Origin: Halobacteriales archaeon QS_9_70_65
GTDB taxonomy: Archaea; Halobacteriota; Halobacteria; Halobacteriales; Haloarculaceae
Assembly: GCA_003023535.1 (NCBI GenBank)
Contig: PXSC01000054.1
Coordinates: 9,210 to 23,996 of the forward strand
Direction: 5' to 3'
DNA: 14,787 nt
How positions within the stretch are numbered: position 1 is the stretch's first letter; each line of letters begins with the position of its first letter. The position numbers and the translations under genes are program-made. The notes beneath the pieces are model-generated. The model ran no database searches and was not told the DNA's origin. It was given only the letters and a program-made list of their open reading frames with translations. Of the stretch, positions 6,822 to 14,593 are shown in pieces.

Positions 6822-8126
6822 ATGTACGATAGACGCGATTTCCTCAGGGCGACGGGTGCGGCGCTCGGCACGGGTCTCGTGTCGGGCGCCGCGGGCGCAC
6901 AGTACGACCAGTTCGAGGGGTACCGGCTCGTCGGCGAGGCGCCGGTCCCGGGCATCTACGAGGTGGTGACGCGTGGCGACTGGGCGTACGCGGCGACGGT
7001 GACGACACCGTCGACGCGAAGGTGGCCGGCGACGTCGCGGCGGTAGCCCACAACGGCAGCCCCCAGGGAATCAGCCTGTTCGACGTCTCCGACCCGGGTG
7101 ATCCGTCCTTCGAGACGTTCTATACCGACAAGGACGAGATCCACAACTGCGACCTCCAGCAGGCGCCGGACGGTCGCGTGTACGCGTACCTCTGTGTCAG
7201 CGACTCGTTCAACAAGGCCCGCATGGTCACCGTGGACGTGACCGATCCGGCCAACCCCGAGACGCTGGAGGGCAAGGGCGACTACACGGACGGCACCGAG
7301 GTGCCGGACGAGGAACGCGGCACGGGCGGCGCCTGGATGCTCCAGGACGCCCAGGCGGAGATGGCCAACGGCTCCAACAGCCCGAACCACGACCTCTACG
7401 CCGTCAAGACCGACGCTGGGAACGAACTGGTGTACAACTGCTTTTGGGACTCCGGGGTCGTGGTCGTCGACGTCACGGACAAGCTGAACCCGGTCGCAGT
7501 GGGGCACTTCGGCGGCACGCCACACGCCACGGGCGACCTCGTCGACTACGTCACCGGCGAGAAGACCAACGCACACTACACTCAGCCGACGCCCGACCTG
7601 GACTACACGCTCGTCGGCGCCGAGACCTTCCCCGGTCCGGCGGCGCCGCCCGGCGGCGACGCGGCCGAACCCGTCGGCGACCACGGCGGCATCCGCGTGT
7701 TCGACACTCGCGACGTGAAACCGCTCGCCGAAGGCGGCCGCGCCATCTATCCCGAGACCGACCAGGACGCCATCGAGACCCGCGGGTTCGACCCGGCCGT
7801 CGTCGGCGACCAGTACGGTCGCCGGGACCCCTACCAGAACCCCGACCCCGACCGGGGCAACGGCCGGAAGTCCGCGGACATGGTCGCGTACGTCCCGGCA
7901 CCCGAGGGCGCAGACGACGCCGCGCTAACCTCGCACAACTTCGACGTCACCGACGAGATGCTGGTCTCGTCGTTCTACCAGGGCGGCGTCCGCGCGTACG
8001 ACCTGACGACGCTGTACAAGGGCGGCCTACGAGGAGAACCCCGACCGTATCTTCACCATCGGCTCCGACATCGGCAAGGGCGCCGTGGTACTGGAACTCG
8101 AGCGCGGCGGTAGCAGCCCGATATAG
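6822..8126 (+). pseudogene. Tat-exported LVIVD-repeat protein with two frame breaks
   Basis: The product starts MYDRRDFLRATGAALGTGLV, a Tat signal (RRDFLR), so it is exported folded. Beta-propeller-like LVIVD repeats follow: GISLFDVSDPGDPSFET, ARMVTVDVTDPANPETLEG, VVVVDVTDKLNPVAVGHFGG and GIRVFDTRDVKPLAEG. It ends in YEENPDRIFTIGSDIGKGAV and VLELERGGSSPI before TAG. The gene is broken twice. Near 6985-7000 the frame changes after DWAYAAT, and about one repeat (roughly 25-35 residues) seems missing before VDAKVAGDVAAVAHNG. Near 8021-8027 the frame changes after TTLYKGG, before YEENPDRIF. Without those breaks it would be one surface protein of unknown function. No partner gene is obvious nearby. 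Confidence 0.75.
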
Positions 8127-8232
8127 CGGACGCACCGCCGGTCGTTTCTCCCGGCGTCGGTCGCCGGACGCGAGCCGCTCGTGACCACCGAGAGAGCCGT
8201 CGCCCCGCCGGATCGCCGGCGACGCCGTCGAG

Positions 8233-8499
8233 TTACTCGTACGTCTTCGTGTAACCGCCGTCGAACGGCAGGTCGCCGCCGTTGAGGTGACGGGCGTGCG
8301 AGGAGAAGCCGAACACGAAGAGGTTCCCCACCTCGACGGGCATCATCAGTTCCTTCGTGCGGGCCCGTCCGAGCATCACGTCCTCGACGACCTCGTCTTC
8401 GGTGATGCCGCGCTCGGCGGCGGTGTCGGCGATCTGATCGGCCATCAGCGGCGTCAGCACGTAGCCGGCGCTGATCGAGAAGCTCCGCAGCGTCCCCTC
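8233..8499 (-). pseudogene. 3-hydroxybutyrate dehydrogenase-like SDR, C-terminal fragment
   Basis: On the minus strand about 88 residues remain: GTLRSFSISAGYVLTPLMAD, then QIADTAAERGITEDEVVEDV, MLGRARTKELMMPVEVGNLF, VFGFSSHARHLNGGDLPFDG and GYTKTYE with TAA at 8233-8235. The last part (HLNGGDLPFDGGYT) is the usual C-terminus of short-chain dehydrogenases, and the ERGITEDEVVEDVML pattern resembles 3-hydroxybutyrate dehydrogenase. The Rossmann nucleotide-binding half and the catalytic Tyr-x3-Lys are absent because the sequence is replaced at about 8500 by part of a hydrolase gene on the other strand. The fragment has no start and cannot be functional as written. Confidence 0.75.
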
Positions 8500-8928
8500 G
8501 CCCTCGGCGGCGACCCCGACCGGGTGGCCGTCGGCGGCGACAGCGCCGGCGGCAACCTCGCGGCGGCCGTGGCGCTGGCCGCCCGCGACCGCGACGGCCC
8601 CGAGATGGGCGGCGTCGAGTGGTACCTCGAGCAGTACCTCCGGGGGTCGGCGGAACTCGGCAACGCCTACGCCTTTCCGCTGCGGGCCCGCAGCCTCGCG
8701 GATCTGCCGCCGGCGACGATCCTGACGGCCGGCTTCGACCCGCTGACCGACGAGGGCGCCGCCTACGCCGATCGCCTCGGGGCCGACGGCACCGCCGTCG
8801 AGCACCGCCACTACGACGCCCGGATCCACGGCTTCTGCAGCCTCTACGAGCGCATCGACGAGGAACGGGCCGCCCTCGGGTACGTCGCCGACCGCGTCGC
8901 CGGCGTCGGCGCCGACTCCCGCGGTTGA
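8500..8928 (+). pseudogene. HSL-type alpha/beta hydrolase, C-terminal fragment
   Basis: On the plus strand about 142 codons of an alpha/beta hydrolase remain. RVAVGGDSAGGNLAAAVALA contains the nucleophile Ser (codon 8542-8544) in GDSAGG. LPPATILTAGFDPLTDEG carries the likely acid Asp, and RIHGFCSLYERI the His. These are the hallmarks of the hormone-sensitive lipase/esterase family. The N-terminal half with the oxyanion-hole HGGG is missing. A second, in-frame loss of about 30-40 residues is likely inside DGPE-MGGVEWYLEQYL near 8604-8619, where strand and loop sequence between the nucleophile elbow and WYLEQYL would be expected. TGA is at 8926-8928. No start codon belongs to it. Confidence 0.75.
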
Positions 8929-8973
8929 CATGTTAACCTCCCTCGTTGTATCTGCCTGTAGAGAGGGTATCTC

Positions 8974-10362
8974 ATGGCGAGCAATCAGACGCGACGGCAG
9001 TGGATCAAAGCCGCCGCGGCGGGGACGGTCGGCATCGCGGGGCTGTCCGGCTGTACCGACGACTCGGGCGACGACGACGGCGACGACGGCGGCACCGACA
9101 CCGGTGACGGCGGCACGGGCGCCGAGGGGACGGTTTCCATCGGCGTCATCCAGCCGATGTCGGGCGACCTGGAGTACTACGGCGACCAGGGGCTGTACGG
9201 CTTCCTGACGGGGCTGGCGTACAAGGCCGGCGAGGACCCGCCGGTCGTCGACGAACCCGGCGAGGAAACGATCGAGGTCGGTGACGTGGCGTACGAGCTG
9301 TACTTCGAGGACACGGAGTTCGTCCCCGATCAGGCCCAGACGGTCGCCGAGGACCTCGTCCAAGACCGGGGCGTCGACCTGCTGTACGGCTGTTCGTCCT
9401 CGGACTCGGCCCGGCAGGTCATCGACACGGTCACGCGGCCGGCGGAAGTGCCGACGATTTTCGGGCCGTCGGCGGACGCCGACATCACCCACAGTTCGGA
9501 GAACTGCGGCGACCTCGTGTTCCGCGCCCACGAAAACGCCGCGATGGACGCCCGGAGCGGCGGCCGTTACGTCGCCCGGCAGACCGACGTCGAGAGCATC
9601 TACATCGTGTACGCCAACTCCGCGTTCGGCCAGTCCGTCGCCGACAACTACCGGGCGGTCTTCGAGGAGGAGGGCCTCGACATCGTCGGCGAGCAGTCCG
9701 TCGACTCCGGGTTCTCGAAGTTCGAGGGCATCTACGACGAGATAGAAAGCACCGGCGCCGACGCGACGCTGGGCGGCTTCACGTTCCTGACGCTGCCGGA
9801 CTTCATCCGAGTCGGCCTCCAGCGGGACGTCCGCGTCACCGGCGGCCTCGCGACGCTCGTCACGAACCGCGCGGTCGGCGACGTCGTCCGGTCCGTTCTC
9901 GGGGAGGACTTCACCGCCGGGGACATCCAGGACGCCAAACTGGGGCCGTTCACCACCCGCTATCACTGGAACCAGTACGACGACGATATCAACAGCGAGT
10001 TCGTCGAGACGTACGTCGACACCTACGGCGTCGTGCCGGATCTGTTCACCTCGGGGAGCTTCGCGGCGGCCTCCTCGGTCGTCCAAGCCGTCGACTCCGC
10101 CGGCTCGACGAACGGCGCCGACATCGCCGACGCGATGCGCGGGATGACCGTCGAGGAGACGCCGAAGGGCGAGAACGCCTACACCTACCAGCGGTTCAAC
10201 AACCAGGCCGCCTCCTCGATGACCGTCGCGGAGCTCGTACCCACCGAGGACCGGTGGGCCGACGCCTGGGACGCCATCCAGCCCGGCGACCCGATCGAGG
10301 TCGTCCCCGCGGAGGACGCGACGACCCCCCAGGACGACGAGAGCGTGACCTGCGACCTCTGA
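8974..10362 (+). CDS. ABC transporter substrate-binding lipoprotein, LivK/amide type
   Basis: This is the 462-residue binding protein of the transport operon that follows. The N-terminus TRRQWIKAAAAGTVGIAGLS followed by GC is a Tat signal with a lipobox, so the protein is folded inside, exported and lipid-anchored outside. An Asp/Gly-rich spacer at residues about 28-50 links the anchor to the binding domain. The two-lobed type I periplasmic-binding fold is seen in VSIGVIQPMSGDLEYYGDQG, DLLYGCSSSDSARQVID, IYIVYANSAFGQSVADNY and LFTSGSFAAASSVVQAVD. This matches the branched-chain amino acid/urea/amide binding family (COG0683); the actual substrate cannot be read from sequence. The ATG lies about 38 nt after a GTTAAC box. 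The next gene starts three bases after the stop. Confidence 0.9.
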   Translation: MASNQTRRQWIKAAAAGTVGIAGLSGCTDDSGDDDGDDGGTDTGDGGTGAEGTVSIGVIQPMSGDLEYYGDQGLYGFLTGLAYKAGEDPPVVDEPGEETIEVGDVAYELYFEDTEFVPDQAQTVAEDLVQDRGVDLLYGCSSSDSARQVIDTVTRPAEVPTIFGPSADADITHSSENCGDLVFRAHENAAMDARSGGRYVARQTDVESIYIVYANSAFGQSVADNYRAVFEEEGLDIVGEQSVDSGFSKFEGIYDEIESTGADATLGGFTFLTLPDFIRVGLQRDVRVTGGLATLVTNRAVGDVVRSVLGEDFTAGDIQDAKLGPFTTRYHWNQYDDDINSEFVETYVDTYGVVPDLFTSGSFAAASSVVQAVDSAGSTNGADIADAMRGMTVEETPKGENAYTYQRFNNQAASSMTVAELVPTEDRWADAWDAIQPGDPIEVVPAEDATTPQDDESVTCDL

Positions 10363-10365
10363 GCG

Positions 10366-11175
10366 ATGCTGCTGCGAACCTCCGGGCTGACCAAGCGGTT
10401 CGGCGGCCTCACCGCCGTCGACGACGTCGAGTTCGGGCTGGCCGGCGACGAACTCTGCTCGCTCATCGGCCCGAACGGCGCCGGCAAGACCACGTTCTTC
10501 GATCTGCTGACCGGCGTGCTCGACCCGACCGAGGGGACCGTCGAGTACCGCGAGGACGGCACCTGGATCGACGTCACCGACGACGACCCCCACCGGACCG
10601 CGCTCCGGGGCGTCCACCGCTCCTACCAGATCACCAACCTCTTCTCGACGTCGACGGTGCTGGAGAACGTCCGCGTGGCCGCCCGGGCCCACGGCGGCCG
10701 CGACGGCTGGAAGCTCCACCGCAACGTGAACGGCTTCGAGGCGTACCTCGAGGAGGCCTACGACGTCCTCGAGCGGGTCGACCTCGTCGATCACGCCGAG
10801 GAGCCGGCCGAGACCCTCTCACACGGCCAGAAGCGAACCCTCGAGGTGGCCATCGCGCTGGCGGGCGACCCCGACGTGCTCCTGCTCGACGAGCCGACCG
10901 CCGGCGTCTCCAGCGACGGCATCGACCGCGTCGTCGACCTCATCGACGACGTCGCCACTGACCACGCAGTCCTGCTCGTCGAACACAACATGGACGTCGT
11001 CATGGGGCTCAGCGACCGAGTCGCGGTTCTCCACCGGGGCGAACTCATCGCCGACGACGACCCCGCCTCGATACGCGAGAACGAAGCCGTCCAGGAGGCG
11101 TACCTCGGCGGCTACCGGCGGAGCGACGACGCGCCGTCGGAGTCCGACGACGCCACGGGAGGGATGCCGGCGTGA
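10366..11175 (+). CDS. Branched-chain amino acid-type ABC transporter ATPase, LivG-like
   Basis: The 269-residue cytoplasmic ATPase has Walker A GPNGAGKTT (residues 35-43), Q-loop Gln88 (YQITNLF), signature LSHGQKR (151-157), Walker B VLLLDEPTAG (171-180) and H-loop His207 (VEHNMDVVMGLSDRV). EHNMDVVMGLSDR and the start LLRTSGLTKRFGGLTAVDDV are typical of LivG. The signature has SHGQ instead of the commoner SGGQ; LivG/UrtD-type proteins often have SHG. It hydrolyses ATP together with the LivF-like protein encoded next. It begins three bases after the binding protein stop without a Shine-Dalgarno sequence, so translation is probably coupled. Confidence 0.9.
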   Translation: MLLRTSGLTKRFGGLTAVDDVEFGLAGDELCSLIGPNGAGKTTFFDLLTGVLDPTEGTVEYREDGTWIDVTDDDPHRTALRGVHRSYQITNLFSTSTVLENVRVAARAHGGRDGWKLHRNVNGFEAYLEEAYDVLERVDLVDHAEEPAETLSHGQKRTLEVAIALAGDPDVLLLDEPTAGVSSDGIDRVVDLIDDVATDHAVLLVEHNMDVVMGLSDRVAVLHRGELIADDDPASIRENEAVQEAYLGGYRRSDDAPSESDDATGGMPA

Positions 11176-11194
11176 GCCCCCCCGCGAGCCGCCC

Positions 11195-11201
11195 GGAGGT
11201 G
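11195..11201 (+). promoter_or_regulatory. Strong Shine-Dalgarno for the LivF-like gene
   Basis: GGAGGTG is fully complementary to the haloarchaeal 16S rRNA 3' end and sits eight bases before the ATG at 11210. It favours that ATG over the adjoining TTG at 11207. Confidence 0.8.
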
Positions 11202-11209
11202 GCGCGTTG

Positions 11210-11902
11210 ATGCTCGAACTCGAGGACGTCCACACCTACTACGGCGAGAGCCACGTTCTCGAGGGCGTCTCCCTGTCGGTCGAGCAGGGCGAGAACGTCG
11301 CACTCGTCGGCCGGAACGGGGTCGGCAAGACGACGACGCTGCGCTCGATACTCCAGTTGACCCCGCCGTCCGAGGGGGCCGTCCGGTTCCGCGGCGAGGA
11401 ACTGGTCGGCCGCGAGACCCACGAGGTCGCCGGCATGGGGGTCGGCTGGGTGCCCGAGGAGCGGCGGATGTTCAGTCACCTCACCGTCGACGAGAACATC
11501 GAGGTGGCGACGCCGCCGGAAGCCGACCTCGGGGCGGCCTTCGAACTCGCCTACGACTCCTTTCCGGACCTCCGGCAGTTCCGCGACAAGGACGCCGGCG
11601 ACCTCAGCGGCGGCCAACAACAGATGGTCGCCATCGCCCGGGGGCTGGTCGGCGACAACGACCTGCTGTCGGTCGACGAACCGAGCGAGGGGCTGGCCCC
11701 GCTCGTCGTCGAGCAGGTCATCGAGGCCATCGACGACGTGGCCGCCGACACGACGCTGCTGCTCGTCGAGCAGAACTTCCCGATGGCGATGGACCTCACC
11801 GACCGGTTCTACCTGCTCGATCACGGCCGCGTCGTCGGCAGCGGCGACAGCGACACGGTATCGCGCGAGGACGATCTCGTACGGAACTACCTATCGGCAT
11901 GA
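11210..11902 (+). CDS. Branched-chain amino acid-type ABC transporter ATPase, LivF-like
   Basis: The 230-residue ATPase starts MLELEDVHTYYGESHVLEGV. It has Walker A GRNGVGKTT (residues 34-42), the LivF-specific VGWVPEERRMFSHLTVDENI, signature LSGGQQQM, Walker B LLSVDEPSEGLAP and switch region VEQNFPMAMDL. A Gln replaces His in the H-loop (VEQN), which is normal for LivF. The Ser in LLSVDEP, where LivF proteins usually have a hydrophobic residue, is a small oddity. It pairs with the LivG-like ATPase. The ATG is chosen because of the strong Shine-Dalgarno eight bases upstream. Its stop overlaps the permease start as ATGA. Confidence 0.9.
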   Translation: MLELEDVHTYYGESHVLEGVSLSVEQGENVALVGRNGVGKTTTLRSILQLTPPSEGAVRFRGEELVGRETHEVAGMGVGWVPEERRMFSHLTVDENIEVATPPEADLGAAFELAYDSFPDLRQFRDKDAGDLSGGQQQMVAIARGLVGDNDLLSVDEPSEGLAPLVVEQVIEAIDDVAADTTLLLVEQNFPMAMDLTDRFYLLDHGRVVGSGDSDTVSREDDLVRNYLSA

Positions 11903-12953
11903 GCCTGGCGCTGCAGACTGCCGACGCGACGCCGCTCGTGGACGTCGTCGTCGACATGCTCGAACTCGGGTCGGCGACCCGCATCGTCGTCGACAGCCTC
12001 TCGAAGGCGGCACTGTACGTCACCATCGCCGCCGGCCTCTCCTTGGTGTTCGGGCTGATGGGCGTGCTCAACTTCGCCCACGGCTCCTTTGTGATGTACG
12101 GCGCCTACCTCGGCGGCGTCGTGATGGTCGTCCTCGTTACGGCCTCGACCGGCGGTCTCACGAGACTGCTCGTTTTCTTTCTCGCGTTGGCGTTCGTCTT
12201 CGCGCTCACGGCGGCACTCGGGGGCGCCGTCGAGCGGACGCTCATCCGCCCGTCTACGACCGCGAGCCGCTGTTTCAGATACTGCTCACCTTCGGCCTCG
12301 TCTTGGTGATAGACGAGGCGGCCCGCATCGTCGTCGACTTCCGGGGTATCACCCCGCTGAGCACCTGGCGGGCGCCGCTGGACACGCTGCCGGCGTTTCT
12401 CGACTCGACGGCCGGCGTCGGCGGTAGCACCCTCCGCGTGCTGTGGTTCTTCGAGATTCTCGTCGGCGCGGCCGTCGTGGCCGCGACGTGGCTGTTTCTC
12501 ACCCGTACCCGGTACGGCCTCTATATCCGGGCCGGCAGCGAGGACGGCGAGATGGCCCAGGCACTCGGCATCGACGTCCGGCGGACGTTCACGCTAGTGT
12601 TCGGCGTCGGGTCGGGGCTGGCCGCCGCCGCCGGCGTCGTACTGATGTGGGACTCCCGGTTCGGCGCCTCGGTGCCGCTGTCGGTCGAGACGCTGCTCAT
12701 CGCGTTCGTGGTCGTCATCATCGGTGGCCTCGGCTCGTTCAAGGGCACCGTCGTCGCCGGCGTGCTGGTCGGCGTCATCGACGGCGTCGCGACCTGGCTG
12801 TTCGAGGCCCACTCGGCGGTGTCGGTCGCGGGGCTGTTCTCGGTGCCCATCTCGGCCGAACTGCCGCAACTGGTGATGTTCCTCGCGCTGGTGGGCATCC
12901 TCGTCGTCAGACCGCTCGGCCTGTTCGGCGTCGCGGAGGTGGGCGGCCATTAG
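11899..12953 (+). pseudogene. Branched-chain amino acid-type ABC permease, LivH-like, one-base frameshift
   Basis: This is an inner-membrane permease of the LivH family, with several hydrophobic helices. The first part contains YVTIAAGLSLVFGLMGVLNF and AHGSFVMYGAYLGG, the typical LivH signature. After LIRP the frame breaks: CGCCCGTCTACGAC reads RPSTT. With one more G (CCGGTC) it would read RPVYDREPLFQILLTFGLVL and continue through YGLYIRAGSEDGEMAQALGI and IIGGLGSFKGTVVAGVLVG to TAG at 12951-12953. Restoring that base gives 351 residues, a normal length. As written, translation ends near 12309. A single missing base in an otherwise well-kept operon suggests a sequencing error or a recent mutation. 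The start overlaps the LivF-like gene stop. Confidence 0.85.
12935..12941 (+). promoter_or_regulatory. Shine-Dalgarno for the LivM-like gene
   Basis: GGAGGTG lies seven bases before the ATT at 12949, identical to the one before the LivF-like gene. It marks where translation should start although no ATG, GTG or TTG is there. Confidence 0.7.
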
Positions 12954-14238
12954 CGACGCTTCCGACGCCCCCGACGAAGGACGGGACAGCGACGTTCCAC
13001 CCGCCCTCGCCGCGGACGGCAGCCTCGGAGAGCACCTCCGGGACCACCGGGTCCACGTCGCCGTCGTCCTCGCGCTGGTCGTCTACCCGCCGGTATACTC
13101 GCTGCTGGCGACCACGCCGGTCGTCGGGCCCGCGCTGGACGTGATCCTGCCGCGGATAACGACGATGATAACGGTGCTGTACGTCGGACTCTTCGCGATG
13201 AGCTTCGACTTCGTCTCCGGCTACACCGGTTACCTCTCCTTCGGCCACGCGATGTTCTACGGCACCGGCGCGTACTTCGTGCTCCTGGCCGCCGAGGGGA
13301 TGGTGCCGGGCGTGGCCGCCGGAACGCCGTTCCTCCTGCTCGTATTGCTCGCGGCGGTGCTGGCGGCGCTCGTGGCGGCCGTCGTCGGCGCGGTCTCGTT
13401 CCGGCTGACCGGCGTCTACTTCGCGATGGTGACGCTCGGCTTCGCCGAGATAGCCGACGTCTTCATCAGCAACTGGAACTACCTCGACGTCGCCCCCGAG
13501 AGCGGCGTCCAGCACGGCGAGGGATTCGCTGTCCTCGGCGTCCGCATCGGCGCGCTCGTCGGCGACAGCTTCTACGGCGTCTTCGGCCCGCTCGGGATGT
13601 CCGAGTCCGTCGCCCGCGCGACCGTCTCCTTCTACGTCCTCGGCGCGCTCGTTTTGATCTGTTACTTCGCGCTCCAGCGTATCGTCCACTCGCCGTTCGG
13701 ACGCGTGATGATCGCCATCCGCGAGAACGAGGAGCGGGCCCGTGCGGTCGGCTACAACACCTTCTACTACAAGCTGGGCGCCTTCTCGATCAGCGCGTTC
13801 TTCGCGGGGATCGCCGGCGCCGTCGTCGCCGGCTACGAGCGGAGCGCCGCCCCCGAGAACTCCTTCGACCTGTTCGTGACCGTCGACGCGCTGCTCGCGG
13901 CCATCATCGGCGGCTTCGGGACGCTCGCCGGCCCGCTGTACGGCCAGCTGTTCCACGAGACGCTCGACGGCGTCCTCTCGACGGAGAGCGACGGCCTCGC
14001 GCGGTACCTCCGGGGCGCGCTCCCGGAGAGCGTCCTCGCCGCGGAGGTGGCCGGGTTCACGCTGAACGAGGCGATAAACAGTCTGCTCGCCGGCCGCGCC
14101 GACCTCTACCTCGGCGTCGTGTTCGTCATATTCGTCCTCTACGTCCCGGAGGGCATCCTGGGCACCCTCCGGGAGCGGCTGGGCGGCACCGTCGCCGAGA
14201 AACTACCCGAACACCTCGACCGCTATCGCCGTCGGTAG
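12949..14238 (+). CDS. Branched-chain amino acid-type ABC permease, LivM-like, apparent ATT start
   Basis: From the ATT at 12949 this encodes 429 residues. An acidic N-terminus (SDASDAPDEGRDSDVPPALA) precedes membrane helix 1 (VHVAVVLALVVYPPVYSLL). Then come VLYVGLFAMSFDFVSGYTGY, LSFGHAMFYGTGAYFVLL (the LivM motif), FRLTGVYFAMVTLGFAEIAD, AIRENEERARAVGYNTFYYK and AAIIGGFGTLAGPLYGQ. A long loop and a last helix (LGVVFVIFVLYVPEGILGTL) complete the protein. The first conventional start is GTG at 13141, which would delete helix 1 and has no Shine-Dalgarno; no ATG, GTG or TTG occurs in frame between the stop at 12874 and 13141. A perfect GGAGGTG precedes the ATT, so the site is right and the codon is odd. 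It overlaps the LivH-like gene stop. Confidence 0.8.
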   Translation: MSDASDAPDEGRDSDVPPALAADGSLGEHLRDHRVHVAVVLALVVYPPVYSLLATTPVVGPALDVILPRITTMITVLYVGLFAMSFDFVSGYTGYLSFGHAMFYGTGAYFVLLAAEGMVPGVAAGTPFLLLVLLAAVLAALVAAVVGAVSFRLTGVYFAMVTLGFAEIADVFISNWNYLDVAPESGVQHGEGFAVLGVRIGALVGDSFYGVFGPLGMSESVARATVSFYVLGALVLICYFALQRIVHSPFGRVMIAIRENEERARAVGYNTFYYKLGAFSISAFFAGIAGAVVAGYERSAAPENSFDLFVTVDALLAAIIGGFGTLAGPLYGQLFHETLDGVLSTESDGLARYLRGALPESVLAAEVAGFTLNEAINSLLAGRADLYLGVVFVIFVLYVPEGILGTLRERLGGTVAEKLPEHLDRYRRR

Positions 14239-14442
14239 TCGTAGATGTCGGTGAGAGTGTCACGGAACGATTCACCAGCTGCTGTCTGCGTCCGAAATTC
14301 GGTGAACGAGTGTTAGAAACCCTCGTGTATGGTATGGGTGATTCGTGTTGAACTGCTCTGCAATGGACTACAACACCTCGAAAGCCCTCGGCCGGCTCCG
14401 GTCGCGCGGCTCACGGCTCGCATCGCTCACCGTTCGCCTGTT
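14239..14442. other. Gene-free stretch after the transport operon
   Basis: No gene is supported here. The first 130 bases are clearly less GC-rich than the rest of the window, and then GC-rich CTCGC-type sequence begins. No clear terminator follows the operon. The lower-GC part could be a decayed remnant of a mobile element, but I cannot show a transposase or terminal repeats. Confidence 0.4.
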
Positions 14443-14471
14443 CGAGGCCCCTCGCTCCGCTCGGCGCCTCG
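14443..14471 (-). repeat. Hairpin with constant 13-nt core, copy 2
   Basis: Arms CGAGGC (14443-14448) and GCCTCG (14466-14471), extended by one more pair past a mismatch, enclose CTCGCTCCGCTCG (14451-14463). This is the exact reverse complement of the core at 1842-1854. Confidence 0.65.
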
Positions 14472-14514
14472 CTACTGCTCGCTGCGCGCGCTCGCTTTGC
14501 TCGCGTGCTTGCCC

Positions 14515-14541
14515 CGGACGACTCCCTTCGGTCGCCGTCCG
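14515..14541 (-). repeat. Hairpin with second constant 13-nt core
   Basis: Arms CGGACG (14515-14520) and CGTCCG (14536-14541) enclose CTCCCTTCGGTCG (14522-14534), the exact reverse complement of the core at 1872-1884. The arms differ from those there but are again complementary. Confidence 0.65.
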
Positions 14542-14593
14542 ACGTTCGCCTCACTCCGCTCGGCTCACCGTCGCCGTGCTTCCCGGAGCCGGC

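Noticed and set aside
8233..10794. An 853-codon open frame on the minus strand
   Set aside because: Only its last 88 or so codons are a real SDR fragment. The rest is the antisense of the substrate-binding protein and ATPase genes, kept open by the high GC content.
12907..13956. A 349-codon minus-strand open frame
   Set aside because: It is antisense to the LivM-like permease, with low-complexity charged sequence and no family pattern.
13141..14238. GTG at 13141 as the start of the LivM-like gene
   Set aside because: It would remove the first membrane helix and has no Shine-Dalgarno, while a perfect one precedes the ATT at 12949.
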